DNA of 16,056 nucleotides, taken from [Haemophilus] felis (GTDB lineage: Bacteria > Pseudomonadota > Gammaproteobacteria > Enterobacterales > Pasteurellaceae). The stretch is taken from contig MUYB01000049.1 in NCBI GenBank assembly GCA_002015125.1, forward strand, positions 36,927 through 52,982, in the 5' to 3' direction. Position 1 is the stretch's first letter. Every line of letters begins with the position of its first letter. Position numbers and translations under genes: made by a program. A model generated the notes under the pieces. The model saw only the letters and a program-made list of their open reading frames with translations, was not told the DNA's origin and searched no databases. Positions 7,058 through 16,022 of this stretch are shown one piece after another.

Positions 7058-8524
7058 ATGAAAAAACAACTATCTATTTTATTTGCCCTTATCGCCGGCG
7101 CTAACGAGGTGTTGGCACAGGAGGCTAAACCTGAGGTGGTGGCGCCTCAACTATCGGCGGAGCCAGAGGTTAAAATTCCATCGGCAAAGCCGACGCCTGT
7201 GGCGCTAGCGCCAGTACGTCATGTGGAGCCAAAAACGTTACGTTTTGCTGTGAAAGAGTTATATCAAAATCAAGCCTTAACCGAGCAAGTGGTGAATTTA
7301 TCTATTGAACAGCAAAATGCCGTTGCCTTGCAAAAAGCCCTGAAAGTCTATGCCTCTTTTGCTCAGAAAGACGAGATTTTGTTGCTATTTGGACAGGCGC
7401 AATTGGCTTATTTGCAAGGAAATTTGCCACAGGCAATTGCCCTTTATCGTCAATTAATCGCCTTGAAACCTGAGTTGGATGTGGTGCGTTTTCAGTTGGC
7501 GGTGACGCTATTCGAAGATCAACAAAATGAAGCTGCGCAAGGGCAATTTATGCAGTTGCGTGCAAGACAACATTTATCGCAACAATCCCAACAATATATT
7601 CAAGTTTATTTGAATGCCTTGCAGCAACGAGAAACTTGGAATGTGAATGCGTCAGCTTATTATGTGCGTGATAACAATGTGAATAATGCATCTAGTTCAC
7701 CTGTTATTCACAGCAAGAATTTCCAAACCTTGACAAAAAATTCGAGTATGTTGCCGCAAAAAGCGCAAGGGGTGAGTTATTCCTTAGATGTTAGCCGTCA
7801 GTTTAATCTTAAACATAATCATTATTTGCATTTTGAAAACAATTTGAGCGGGAAATGGTATTGGGATAATCATCCGCAAGATGAAATGTATAATCGCACT
7901 TTGCTCGGTTACGCCTATAAAGATGCCGTGCAAGAATGGAAAGCCTTGCCATTTTATCAGCGCCAATGGTCGGGCAATAAACGCTATAACAAATCTGTGG
8001 GCGTGCGTTTGGAGCATAGTTATTGGTTAAATCCTCGCTGGCAGCTTTCTTCGGTGTTAGATGTGGCGCATCATCGTTATCATGATAACCAAAATTTGAA
8101 TGGCATATCGGCGTTGTTCTCGCAAACCTTGTTTTGGCAGCAAAGTCCAACCCAATATTTTTATGTGGGTGGCGATATTAGCCGTACCACTGCGCGCGAT
8201 TCACAATATGCCAATTGGTATAAGGCCTTGCGTTTGGGGTGGGGGAAAAGTTGGGAGCTGTTTGGTCTTTCTTCGCGCTTGAATTTATCCATTGCTAACC
8301 GAAAATATGATGATGAAGCACGTTTAAGTGGCTGGTTAAATCTTGGAAAAAGACGTGATGATAATATTTATCAAGCGAATTTAACCCTTTGGAAACGAGA
8401 TTGGTATTGGTGGAAAATTACACCGAAACTACAATTCACTTGGAAAAAACAGCAAAGTAATTTGCCTGAAATGTATAGCTATCAAGAAAAAAATATCTAT
8501 TTGATTTTTGAAAAGCGTTTTTAA
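7058..8524 (+). CDS. slam: Surface lipoprotein assembly modulator (Slam family, DUF560), outer-membrane translocon
   Basis: A 488-residue outer-membrane protein. Slam proteins move TbpB-type lipoproteins across the outer membrane to the cell surface (also called type XI secretion). The start is the ATG at 7058, which begins a clean Sec signal ending VLA before Gln21. Upstream in-frame codons add a poor extension. No Shine-Dalgarno sequence precedes this ATG. Residues 21-58 are an Ala/Pro/Glu-rich linker. Residues about 105-170 are a TPR-like periplasmic domain, including LAYLQGNLPQAIALYRQLIA and the NEAAQGQF element typical of Slam. From about 193 to 488 the protein is a barrel of Trp/Tyr-rich amphipathic strands, ending in a C-terminal Phe (IFEKRF) as expected for BAM-assembled proteins. 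The domain order matches neisserial Slam1. The two Gly-rich lipoproteins next to it are the likely clients. No terminator separates it from map. Confidence 0.92.
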   Translation: MKKQLSILFALIAGANEVLAQEAKPEVVAPQLSAEPEVKIPSAKPTPVALAPVRHVEPKTLRFAVKELYQNQALTEQVVNLSIEQQNAVALQKALKVYASFAQKDEILLLFGQAQLAYLQGNLPQAIALYRQLIALKPELDVVRFQLAVTLFEDQQNEAAQGQFMQLRARQHLSQQSQQYIQVYLNALQQRETWNVNASAYYVRDNNVNNASSSPVIHSKNFQTLTKNSSMLPQKAQGVSYSLDVSRQFNLKHNHYLHFENNLSGKWYWDNHPQDEMYNRTLLGYAYKDAVQEWKALPFYQRQWSGNKRYNKSVGVRLEHSYWLNPRWQLSSVLDVAHHRYHDNQNLNGISALFSQTLFWQQSPTQYFYVGGDISRTTARDSQYANWYKALRLGWGKSWELFGLSSRLNLSIANRKYDDEARLSGWLNLGKRRDDNIYQANLTLWKRDWYWWKITPKLQFTWKKQQSNLPEMYSYQEKNIYLIFEKRF

Positions 8525-8547
8525 TTACAATCAAAAATCTCGAATAG

Positions 8548-8556
8548 TGCTATACT
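8548..8556 (+). promoter_or_regulatory. Extended -10 promoter element of map
   Basis: TGCTATACT fits the extended -10 pattern TGnTATAAT with one mismatch, 33 bases upstream of the map ATG. No good -35 box is present, which is common for extended -10 promoters. Confidence 0.5.
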
Positions 8557-8589
8557 TTGCGAACGAAATTTATTTACGGAGAAAGTTTT

Positions 8590-9393
8590 ATGGCAATTCC
8601 ATTGCGTAGTGAGGCGGAAATTGTGAAGTTACGCGAAGCTTGTAAATTAGCTTCTGACGTATTAGTCATGATTGAACCTTATGTAAAAGAAGGGATAAGC
8701 ACAGGTGAGTTGGATCGTATTTGCCACGATTATATGGTGAATGTGCAAAAAACCATTCCAGCTTGTTTGGGCTATCACGGTTTTCCAAAATCCACTTGTA
8801 TTTCACTTAATGAAGTTGTGTGTCATGGTATTCCTAGCGATATTAAGCTTTTAAAACAAGGGGATATTGTGAATATTGATGTTACTGTGATCAAAGATGG
8901 CTATTTCGGCGATAACTCGAAAATGTATATTGTGGGTGAAACCAATGTGCGTAGTAAAAAACTATGTGAAGTCGCACAAGAGGCGCTATATCAAGGTATC
9001 CGTACAGTAAAACCGGGAATGCGTTTGAGAGAAATTGGGAAAGCGGTGCAAAAATACACCGAATCTCATGGTTTTAGCGTGGTGCGTGAATATTGTGGGC
9101 ATGGTGTGGGTACTGAGTTCCACTGTGATCCGCAAGTATTACATTACTATGCCGACGACGGTGGTGTTATTCTTCAACCGGGAATGGTGTTTACTATTGA
9201 ACCTATGATAAATGCAGGTAAAAAAGAAGTGCGTTTAATGGGGGATGGTTGGACGGTAAAAACTAAGGATCGTAGCCATTCTGCTCAATATGAACACCAA
9301 CTTGTGGTAACGGAAACTGGGTGCGAGGTGATGACTATTCGAGATGAAGAAATCGCCGAAGGTCGGATCCAAAGGATAATGGTAAATATCTAA
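8590..9393 (+). CDS. map: Methionine aminopeptidase type I
   Basis: Removes the N-terminal methionine from nascent proteins. The product is 267 residues, and all catalytic positions of the E. coli enzyme are conserved at the same numbers: metal ligands Asp97, Asp108, His171, Glu204 and Glu235, plus His79. The ATG at 8590 is preceded by ACGGAGAAAG; a TTG further upstream is not needed. It lies 65 bases after the Slam stop, with its own extended -10 element, and ends at a terminator just before glnD. Confidence 0.98.
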   Translation: MAIPLRSEAEIVKLREACKLASDVLVMIEPYVKEGISTGELDRICHDYMVNVQKTIPACLGYHGFPKSTCISLNEVVCHGIPSDIKLLKQGDIVNIDVTVIKDGYFGDNSKMYIVGETNVRSKKLCEVAQEALYQGIRTVKPGMRLREIGKAVQKYTESHGFSVVREYCGHGVGTEFHCDPQVLHYYADDGGVILQPGMVFTIEPMINAGKKEVRLMGDGWTVKTKDRSHSAQYEHQLVVTETGCEVMTIRDEEIAEGRIQRIMVNI

Positions 9394-9403
9394 AAAGAAA
9401 ATT

Positions 9404-9438
9404 GGCTGAATTAGGAATATCTGAATTCAGCCATTTTT
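9404..9438 (+). terminator. Rho-independent terminator or attenuator between map and glnD
   Basis: GGCTGAATT pairs perfectly with AATTCAGCC across an 11-base loop and is followed by A and five T. The T run ends only 4 bases before the glnD ribosome site, so it can stop map transcripts and limit read-through into glnD. Confidence 0.7.
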
Positions 9439-9452
9439 ATATGAGGAACAAT

Positions 9453-12080
9453 ATGCTTTTTCCCTATCAGTCTATTGAAAATCATCAACAAGTAAATTTT
9501 ACCACCAATGAGATGATCGCTTTTGTGAAAACACAAAAGGAGCAGTTGAAACAATTTGAGTTAGCGCAGTTTAACCATTTTTCTGTTTATGAGTTAATGG
9601 CAAATCGCACTATGTTTTATGATTGTTTGCTAACTGATATGTGGCGTTATTTTGGCTTGGATTCCTATGAGAATTTAACCTTAATTGCGGTTGGAGGATA
9701 TGGGCGCAAAGAGATGTTCCCATTATCAGATCTTGATGTGCTGATTTTGCGAGAGCAGGCGTTAAACGAGAAATGTTCAGTAAAAATAAGTGAGTTTGTT
9801 CAATGTTTATGGGATTGTGGTTTTGAGGTTGGACAGGCTGTTCGTACTTTACAGGAGTGTGAAGACGTGGGTAGAACGGATATAACTATTGCGACAAATT
9901 TACTTGAAGCTCGTTATTTATACGGTTCAAATACCCAATTTGAGCAACTAACGGCGCTAGTTAAACAACCTGACTTTTGGGCTCGAGAAGCCTTTTTTCA
10001 AGCTAAAACTGAAGAACGAGTAGCTCGCTATCAACGCTACCATAACACAAGCTATAATCTTGAACCTGATATTAAATACAGTCCCGGTGGGTTGCGTGAT
10101 TTGCATTTATTATATTGGATAGCCTTGCGTCATAATGGAGCAAAAACCTTAGAAGACATTTTAAATTCTGGTTTTATTTATCCGCAAGAATATGAGCTTT
10201 TACAAGACGGTCAGCAATTCTTATTTAAAGTACGTTTTGCCTTGCATCTAATTATAAAACCTTATGACAATCGACTGTTATTTGAACGCCAAATTCGGGT
10301 TGCGGAATTATTAGGTTTTAATGGACAAGGAAATGAAGGGGTAGAACAGATGATGAAGCGTTTTTTCCAAGCGCTACAATCTATATCTTTATTAAGCGAT
10401 CTCATTGTTAAACATTATCGAGAACATTTTTTACAGATCAATCAAAATGTGCAAGTAGAGATCCTCGACAGTTATTTTGAATTACGCAATCAAGCGATTT
10501 GTTTGCGTTCGCCCAATGTTTTGCAAGAATTTCCCGAACAGATTTTAGATTTGTTTTTGCATTTAATTCAACTTCCACAAAGTGAAATCCATTCTTCAAC
10601 CTTGCGTCAGTTACATTTAGCTTTAGATCAATTAGAAGGCTATTTATGTGAGATTCCTGTGGCAAGGGAGAAATTTTTGCGTTTGTTTAACAAACCAAAT
10701 GCCATTGCGCGCGCTTTTGTGTTGATGCACAAATATGGCGTTTTGACTGCTTATCTTCCGCAGTGGAAAAATATTGAAGGTTTAATGCAATTTGATTTGT
10801 TTCATTGCTATACCGTCGATGAACATATTTTGCGAACTATGGGGAAATTAGAATTCTTTTTACAACCTGAAAGCGCAAATATTCATCCGCTTTGTAGTCA
10901 AATTTTCCCTCGTATCGGCGATAGAGCCTTGTTGTATATCGCTGCTTTATTTCATGATATTGCCAAGGGGCGAGGTGGCGAGCATGCCATTCTTGGTGCT
11001 CAAGATGTTAGAACTTTTGCATTACAACATGGTTTTGATCGCAGAGAAGTAGAAACTTTAGCTTGGCTGGTGGAACAGCATTTGTTGATGTCGGTTACTG
11101 CACAACGGCGTGATATTCACGATCCTGAAGTGGTGTTAAGGTTTGCAGAAAAAGTAAAAAATAAAGTGCGGTTAGACTATTTAACTTGTTTAACGGTGGC
11201 AGATATTTGTGCTACCAACGAAACCCTTTGGAATAGTTGGAAAGGTTCTTTAATTAATACTTTATATGAATTTACTAACAAGCAATTTGTACGCGGTATG
11301 GATGTTTTATTAGATCATCAAGATCAGATTGATGCGCACCGAGAGCAAGCAAGTGCTTTATTATTAAAGCAAGATTTGAACTTGAGTTCTTCACAGATTG
11401 AAAATATTTGGCATCGTTTCCCAGCGGAATATTTTTTACGCAATCGTCCAAAACAAATTGCTTGGCACACTTCGTTACTTGCACAAAATGAGGGGCAAAC
11501 TTTAGTCAAAATCAGTAATCGATTTTCAGAGGGTGGCACCGAAGTATTTATTTATTGTAGTGATCAAAGCAATTTATTCCGTAAGGTTGTTACGACAATA
11601 GGCGCGAAGAAATTTAGTATTCATGAAGCTCAAATTATTACCAGTAATGAAGGCTATGTTTTTGATACTTTTATTATTACAGAATTAGACGGTAGTTTAG
11701 TTCGATTCGAGCGCCGCCGTAGCTTAGAACAGGCGCTAATACAGGTTCTTAATAAGAATAATGTTCCAGCGCTAAACATTCAAAATAATCACAAATTACA
11801 GCATTTTAGTGTGAAAACTGAAATACAGTTTTTCAATGAGCATAGAATAGAACAAACGGAAATGGAGTTATCCACGCTCGATCAGGCAGGTTTGCTAGCA
11901 AAAGTTAGTGAGGTTTTTAGTGAGCTGAGGTTGAATATCCTTAATGCCAAAATCACCACTAATGGCGAAAAAGCGGAAGACTTTTTTATTCTCGTTAATG
12001 AACAAGATCAAGCGCTTAATGCTGAACAAAGAATGCAATTAACGCAACGATTGCGTGAGATGCTAGCACCGATGTCTTAA
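9453..12080 (+). CDS. glnD: Bifunctional PII uridylyltransferase / uridylyl-removing enzyme
   Basis: The primary glutamine sensor of nitrogen control: it adds UMP to PII proteins when glutamine is low and removes it when glutamine is high. The start chosen is the ATG at 9453, giving 875 residues, because GAGGAA lies 4 bases before it. Upstream TTG (9402) and ATG (9441) codons would read through the terminator or the ribosome site. The nucleotidyltransferase motif [15 protein letters not shown] is at about 79-93. The HD hydrolase domain has His501-Asp502 in [13 protein letters not shown]. Two C-terminal ACT domains (about 695-765 and 804-872) bind glutamine. The length is within the family range. 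It has no visible promoter of its own between map and its start. Confidence 0.97.
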   Translation: MLFPYQSIENHQQVNFTTNEMIAFVKTQKEQLKQFELAQFNHFSVYELMANRTMFYDCLLTDMWRYFGLDSYENLTLIAVGGYGRKEMFPLSDLDVLILREQALNEKCSVKISEFVQCLWDCGFEVGQAVRTLQECEDVGRTDITIATNLLEARYLYGSNTQFEQLTALVKQPDFWAREAFFQAKTEERVARYQRYHNTSYNLEPDIKYSPGGLRDLHLLYWIALRHNGAKTLEDILNSGFIYPQEYELLQDGQQFLFKVRFALHLIIKPYDNRLLFERQIRVAELLGFNGQGNEGVEQMMKRFFQALQSISLLSDLIVKHYREHFLQINQNVQVEILDSYFELRNQAICLRSPNVLQEFPEQILDLFLHLIQLPQSEIHSSTLRQLHLALDQLEGYLCEIPVAREKFLRLFNKPNAIARAFVLMHKYGVLTAYLPQWKNIEGLMQFDLFHCYTVDEHILRTMGKLEFFLQPESANIHPLCSQIFPRIGDRALLYIAALFHDIAKGRGGEHAILGAQDVRTFALQHGFDRREVETLAWLVEQHLLMSVTAQRRDIHDPEVVLRFAEKVKNKVRLDYLTCLTVADICATNETLWNSWKGSLINTLYEFTNKQFVRGMDVLLDHQDQIDAHREQASALLLKQDLNLSSSQIENIWHRFPAEYFLRNRPKQIAWHTSLLAQNEGQTLVKISNRFSEGGTEVFIYCSDQSNLFRKVVTTIGAKKFSIHEAQIITSNEGYVFDTFIITELDGSLVRFERRRSLEQALIQVLNKNNVPALNIQNNHKLQHFSVKTEIQFFNEHRIEQTEMELSTLDQAGLLAKVSEVFSELRLNILNAKITTNGEKAEDFFILVNEQDQALNAEQRMQLTQRLREMLAPMS
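11164..11172 (+). other. Haemophilus-type DNA uptake signal sequence
   Basis: AAGTGCGGT, the exact 9-base core used for DNA uptake by the Haemophilus branch of Pasteurellaceae, lies inside glnD. I found no second exact copy on either strand by eye. Confidence 0.7.
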
Positions 12081-12186
12081 CATGCCCTCTAAAGAAAAAT
12101 CTGTTTTGCCGGTTTCAAAGCTATTTTTATCTGAGAAAAGAACTTTCTAAAAAATACTGCTTTGGTTATTTGCCACTCATATGAAG

Positions 12187-12225
12187 AAAAATGGGATGCG
12201 TTTAGTTACACATCCCATTTTTATT
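12187..12225. terminator. Bidirectional terminator between glnD and loiP
   Basis: AAAAATGGGATG pairs with CATCCCATTTTT over a 12-base loop, with A on one side and T-rich sequence on the other. It serves both convergent genes. The 100 bases between the glnD stop and this hairpin hold nothing I can support. Confidence 0.8.
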
Positions 12226-12248
12226 TATTTGGAGCCAGCATCGACAGA

Positions 12249-13022
12249 TTATTTTTTTGATTTTTTGTAAAGTGCAATCGCCTCAGGCATTAAACGGAGT
12301 AAATTTTGTTGACGATCTTCATCGCTAGGGTGGGTTGAGGACAATGCCGCTAACACGCTTTTTGAACCCTGCGAAACCTGTTGCATTTTTTGCCATAATT
12401 TTGGTGCTGCTTCTGGGTTAAAACCAGATTTGGCCATCAGCATTAATCCGACTTCATCGGCTTCTGTTTCATTACTGCGAGAATAAGGTTTATCTAATGC
12501 CCAATCTTTGGTTAAACCTACCACCAATGCACTGCCATCAGAACCAATTTGGCTAGATAACGCCACATGAACCACTTCTGCTAAAACGTTGGTGACGTTA
12601 TTTAAATTCACTCTTTTCTTGCCGTGTTCTTTTAAAGCATGCGCCATTTCATGTCCCATTACTGTGGCAATTTCATCATTCGTTAATTTTAGTTTATCGA
12701 CTAATCCTGTATAGAATGCCATTTTACCGCCAGGCATTGCCCAGGCATTCAATTCTTTCGATTTAATCACGCTAATTTGCCACTTAAAAGGATGGCCTGT
12801 ATGGTTTTCTTGATCTGCATAAGGCACCATTTTTTTAAAGACCGAATGGATACGTTTGGCAGTTTGTGAGCTAGTATCTAATACGTTGTGACTACGCGCT
12901 TCACTCACTGTTTGTAAATAAGAAGAAGCTGCTTGCTGGTTAATAGTCGCGGAATCAGCACAAGCATTTAAAAATAGCGCTACTAAGAAAACCGGTAGCA
13001 TTTTTTGGGTTAATTTAATCAT
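12249..13022 (-). CDS. loiP: M48-family metallopeptidase lipoprotein, LoiP/YggG-like
   Basis: An envelope zinc protease of 257 residues, matching the single-domain LoiP (YggG) type at about 252 and not the larger BepA, which has a TPR half. The start is the ATG at 13022, with GAGGG 5 bases upstream; an upstream in-frame start adds 7 residues before the signal. The lipobox ends FLNAC with Cys21, so it is a lipoprotein. The zinc motif HEMAH covers 124-128, and the third ligand is probably Glu185 in NETEAD. LoiP in E. coli is an outer-membrane quality-control protease; the same role here is inferred. It lies 63 bases downstream of hemL with no terminator between them, so cotranscription is likely. 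Confidence 0.9.
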   Translation of the reverse strand: MIKLTQKMLPVFLVALFLNACADSATINQQAASSYLQTVSEARSHNVLDTSSQTAKRIHSVFKKMVPYADQENHTGHPFKWQISVIKSKELNAWAMPGGKMAFYTGLVDKLKLTNDEIATVMGHEMAHALKEHGKKRVNLNNVTNVLAEVVHVALSSQIGSDGSALVVGLTKDWALDKPYSRSNETEADEVGLMLMAKSGFNPEAAPKLWQKMQQVSQGSKSVLAALSSTHPSDEDRQQNLLRLMPEAIALYKKSKK

Positions 13023-13085
13023 GAAGCCCTCGCTCAATTTCAATTTGGATAAAAAATATCATTTGTTAAGGTGGTATTTGGAATA

Positions 13086-14369
13086 TTATTTTAATGTAGC
13101 AAATGCAATATCTGCTGCTTGTAAGGTTTTTTCAATATCTTGTTCTGAATGCGCCAAAGACATAAAACCTGCTTCAAAAGCAGAAGGCGCTAGATAAATT
13201 CCTTGTTCTAGCATTTTATGAAAAAAGACTTTGAATTTTTCTGTATCACAGCGCATCACGTCTTCGTAGCTTGTTACTTCCGCTTGTTCCGTGAAGAAAA
13301 TTCCAAACATTCCACCAACGTAATTGACCACAAAAGGAATTTGATGTTTATCTGCTAGGCTTTTTAATCCTCTTGCAAGTTTTTCTGTTAATTGAGCCAA
13401 ACGCTGTTCATTACCTGCTTTTTTTAGTTCTGTTAAACAAGCGAATCCTGCGGCCATAGCGATAGGATTGCCAGATAATGTTCCCGCCTGATACACAGGG
13501 CCTAGCGGCGCTATGTGTTGCATAATTTCTTTTTTCCCACCAAATGCGCCTACAGGCATACCGCCGCCGATAACTTTACCTAGACAGGTCAAGTCAGGCG
13601 TAACGCCGTAATGGGTTTGCGCGCCGCCTAATGCTACGCGAAATCCAGTCATTACTTCATCAATGATCAAAACTGCACCATATTGATCACAGAGTTTACG
13701 AAGTCCTGCTAAGAAATTTCCTTTCGGCGGAATACAATTCATATTACCAGCCACAGGTTCTACGATAATGCAAGCGATGTCTTCTGGATATTGCTCAAAG
13801 GCTTGTTGTACCGATTGTAAGTCGTTGTAAGTACAGGTTAGAGTGTGTTTAGCAAAATCTGAGGGAACGCCTGGTGAATTGGGTTGACCTAGGGTTAAGG
13901 CGCCAGATCCTGCTTTTACCAAAAGAGAATCTGCATGGCCATGGTAGCAGCCTTCAAATTTAATAATTTTATCGCGCTTTGTATAGCCTCGAGCTAAACG
14001 AATGGCAGACATTGTGGCTTCTGTGCCTGAACTGACCATTCGGATCATTTCGATTGAAGGAATTAATTGGCAAACGAGTTCCGCTAACTCAATTTCTAAG
14101 GAAGTAGGTGCGCCAAAACTTAAACCATTTTGTGCGGTTTTAATCACCGCATCTAGGATAGCATGGTGGTTATGGCCGAGAATCATTGGTCCCCAAGAGC
14201 CAACATAATCAATATATTGTTTGCCTTCACTATCGAAAATATATGCCCCTTGGGCTTTTTCAATAAATACAGGCGTACCGCCGACACCTTTAAATGCTCT
14301 TACTGGTGAATTTACACCGCCTGGAATGGTTTTTTGTGCGCGTTCGAAAAGGGAATTTGAGCTTGTCAT
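13086..14369 (-). CDS. hemL: Glutamate-1-semialdehyde 2,1-aminomutase
   Basis: Converts glutamate-1-semialdehyde to 5-aminolevulinate in the C5 route of tetrapyrrole synthesis. It is a cytoplasmic PLP enzyme of class III aminotransferase fold. The product is 427 residues, about the usual length. The PLP-binding lysine is Lys265 in [10 protein letters not shown], and the cofactor-contacting segments SSGTEAT (113-119), CYHGHAD (141-147) and [10 protein letters not shown] (235-244) are intact. AGGA lies 7 bases before the ATG. It diverges from wecA and is followed by loiP on the same strand. Its presence implies haem precursor synthesis by the C5 pathway in this organism, unlike Pasteurellaceae that lack early haem genes. 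Confidence 0.97.
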   Translation of the reverse strand: MTSSNSLFERAQKTIPGGVNSPVRAFKGVGGTPVFIEKAQGAYIFDSEGKQYIDYVGSWGPMILGHNHHAILDAVIKTAQNGLSFGAPTSLEIELAELVCQLIPSIEMIRMVSSGTEATMSAIRLARGYTKRDKIIKFEGCYHGHADSLLVKAGSGALTLGQPNSPGVPSDFAKHTLTCTYNDLQSVQQAFEQYPEDIACIIVEPVAGNMNCIPPKGNFLAGLRKLCDQYGAVLIIDEVMTGFRVALGGAQTHYGVTPDLTCLGKVIGGGMPVGAFGGKKEIMQHIAPLGPVYQAGTLSGNPIAMAAGFACLTELKKAGNEQRLAQLTEKLARGLKSLADKHQIPFVVNYVGGMFGIFFTEQAEVTSYEDVMRCDTEKFKVFFHKMLEQGIYLAPSAFEAGFMSLAHSEQDIEKTLQAADIAFATLK

Positions 14370-14402
14370 GGTTAATCCTATGAGGGGGAGAAAAATAGCC
14401 TT

Positions 14403-14408
14403 ATTCTA
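14403..14408 (-). promoter_or_regulatory. Possible -10 box of hemL
   Basis: TAGAAT on the minus strand, 34 bases upstream of the hemL ATG, matches the -10 consensus at 5 of 6. No convincing -35 box lies 16 to 18 bases upstream. Confidence 0.25.
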
Positions 14409-14461
14409 CTTTAAAAAATCCATAAAGAAATAAAATAATTTATGAAACAAATCCTTTGCTG

Positions 14462-14470
14462 TGATATTCT
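14462..14470 (+). promoter_or_regulatory. Possible extended -10 promoter of wecA
   Basis: TGATATTCT fits the extended -10 pattern, 31 bases before the wecA ATG. The -35 region is poor. Low certainty. Confidence 0.35.
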
Positions 14471-14500
14471 GCGTGCGATAAAAATTATAGGGATAATTCT

Positions 14501-15604
14501 ATGTTATTAGGTTTGTTGGTTACATTCTTGGGCGCCTCGCTTACATTATTGTTGATGCGTCCTGTAGCAGAAAAAATTGGCTTAGTTGATAAACCAAATT
14601 ATCGTAAACGCCACCAAGGTGTTATTCCTTTGATTGGCGGAATTTCATTATTTATGGGGAATCTTTGTTTCTATTTATTAGAGTGGGAACAAATGCGATT
14701 ACCAGGTCTATACATATTTAGTATTTTTGTTTTATTAGTGATTGGTATCATTGATGATCGTTTTGATATTAGTCCTTTTATACGAGCGGGTATTCAAGCG
14801 TTGTTGGCTATTTTAATGATCGATCTTGGGAATTTGTATTTGGATCATTTAGGACAAATTATCGGGCCTTTTCAGTTAACATTAGGATCTATTGGTCTCA
14901 TTATTACTGTGCTAGCGACCATAGCGGCGATCAATGCATTTAATATGATTGATGGGATTGATGGATTGCTAGGCGGCCTTTCCACCGTTGCTTTTGTATC
15001 AATCGGTATTCTGCTTATTTTAGATAATCAATGGGATCTTGCTTATTGGAGTTTTGCTCTTATCGCTGCTATTTTCCCTTATTTTATGCTGAATCTGGGT
15101 ATTCCTTTTGGACCAAAATTTAAAGTATTTATGGGAGATGCGGGGAGTACACTGATTGGATTCACGATTATTTGGATACTATTATTAAGTACGCAAGGCA
15201 AAGGACATCCAATGAATCCGGTTACTGCGTTATGGATTATCGCTATTCCATTAATTGATATGGTTACTATTATGTATCGCCGTATTCGAAAAGGAAAAAG
15301 TCCATTTAGACCAGATCGCTTGCATATTCACCATATTATGACTCGCGCGGGATTAAGTTCTAGACAAGCTTTTCTTTTGATCACTTTCATCTCGGCACTT
15401 TGTGCAACTATAGGAATTTTAGGTGAAATTTTTTACATCAATGAATGGTTAATGTTTGCAGGATTTATACTGTTATTCTTCCTGTATGCCTATTCCATTG
15501 TTAGGGCTTGGCGTGTTACCCGATTAATAAAACGAATGAAAAGGAGAGCCAAGCGCGCTAGTCAAAATCTGCAAATATATAAAAAACGAACAAAGTTTTT
15601 ATGA
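14501..15604 (+). CDS. wecA: Undecaprenyl-phosphate alpha-N-acetylglucosaminyl 1-phosphate transferase
   Basis: Transfers GlcNAc-1-phosphate from UDP-GlcNAc to undecaprenyl phosphate at the inner membrane, making the first lipid-linked sugar for O-antigen or enterobacterial common antigen type glycans. The product is 367 residues, the same length as E. coli WecA, with about 10-11 hydrophobic segments. Conserved catalytic motifs are Asp85-Asp86 in IIDDRFD, NMIDGIDGL with Asp151 and Asp154, MGDAGST with Asp213, and HIHH at 275-278 in the cytoplasmic loop. AGGGA precedes the ATG. The C-terminus (about 335-367) is strongly basic, a cytoplasmic tail. The gene stands alone; the glycan genes it would serve are not in the window. 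Confidence 0.95.
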   Translation: MLLGLLVTFLGASLTLLLMRPVAEKIGLVDKPNYRKRHQGVIPLIGGISLFMGNLCFYLLEWEQMRLPGLYIFSIFVLLVIGIIDDRFDISPFIRAGIQALLAILMIDLGNLYLDHLGQIIGPFQLTLGSIGLIITVLATIAAINAFNMIDGIDGLLGGLSTVAFVSIGILLILDNQWDLAYWSFALIAAIFPYFMLNLGIPFGPKFKVFMGDAGSTLIGFTIIWILLLSTQGKGHPMNPVTALWIIAIPLIDMVTIMYRRIRKGKSPFRPDRLHIHHIMTRAGLSSRQAFLLITFISALCATIGILGEIFYINEWLMFAGFILLFFLYAYSIVRAWRVTRLIKRMKRRAKRASQNLQIYKKRTKFL

Positions 15605-15643
15605 TTTTTGTTCGCCTTGCGTAAAAAAGTAGCTATCAATCGT

Positions 15644-15699
15644 TTTTTATAAAAAAAATTAAAAAAATGCTAGACAAGAAATTATGAAACTTTTAATAT
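15644..15699 (+). promoter_or_regulatory. Promoter of the stable-RNA operon
   Basis: TAGACA (15671-15676, 5 of 6), a 17-base spacer and TAATAT (15694-15699, 4 of 6) lie 30 bases before tRNA-Arg. The 25 bases upstream are almost pure A/T, like an UP element. The bases after the -10 box (GTGCGACC) are GC-rich, as in promoters under stringent control. A 6-bp dyad TGTGCG...CGCACA (15699-15720) spans the start region. Confidence 0.65.
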
Positions 15700-15729
15700 G
15701 TGCGACCTCAACGACGCACAGCAAATAAC

Positions 15730-15806
<77 letters not shown>

Positions 15807-15841
15807 GTGGTAAGAAGTCTGATGCAAAGTTCAATTAATAT

Positions 15842-15918
15842 GGTGGCTATAGCTCAGTTGGTAGAGCCCTGGATTGTGATTCCAGTTGTCGTGGGTTCGA
15901 ATCCCATTAGCCACCCCA
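15842..15918 (+). tRNA. tRNA-His (anticodon GTG)
   Basis: The extra 5-prime G (-1) typical of tRNA-His is encoded at 15842 and pairs with discriminator C. Acceptor arms GTGGCTA/TAGCCAC are perfect. The loop TTGTGAT gives anticodon GTG at 15876-15878. CCA is encoded. The sequence is almost identical to E. coli hisR as I recall it. Confidence 0.98.
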
Positions 15919-15942
15919 TTAAATTATCGAAAGATAAACTGT

Positions 15943-16019
15943 CGGCGAGTAGCGCAGCTTGGTAGCGCAACTGGTTTGGGACCAGTGGGTCGTAGGTTCA
16001 AATCCTATCTCGCCGACCA
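15943..16019 (+). tRNA. tRNA-Pro (anticodon TGG)
   Basis: Acceptor arms CGGCGAG/CTCGCCG are perfect, with discriminator A and encoded CCA. The anticodon stem ACTGG/CCAGT holds loop TTTGGGA, anticodon TGG at 15977-15979. It follows tRNA-His by 24 bases; the tRNA-Leu that sits here in E. coli is absent. Confidence 0.97.
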
Positions 16020-16022
16020 TTT

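Noticed and set aside
12082..12150. Short frame MPSKEKSVLPVSKLFLSEKR... just after glnD
   Set aside because: Only 22 codons, no ribosome site, no sign of conservation that I can see.
12249..13022. BepA as the identity of the M48 peptidase
   Set aside because: BepA has a C-terminal TPR half and is about 480 residues. This protein is 257 residues and a lipoprotein, as LoiP is.
15587..15614. Hairpin CGAACAAA/TTTGTTCG across the wecA stop codon, possible terminator
   Set aside because: The stem is AT-rich with a 12-base loop and no T run follows, so it does not qualify as rho-independent.
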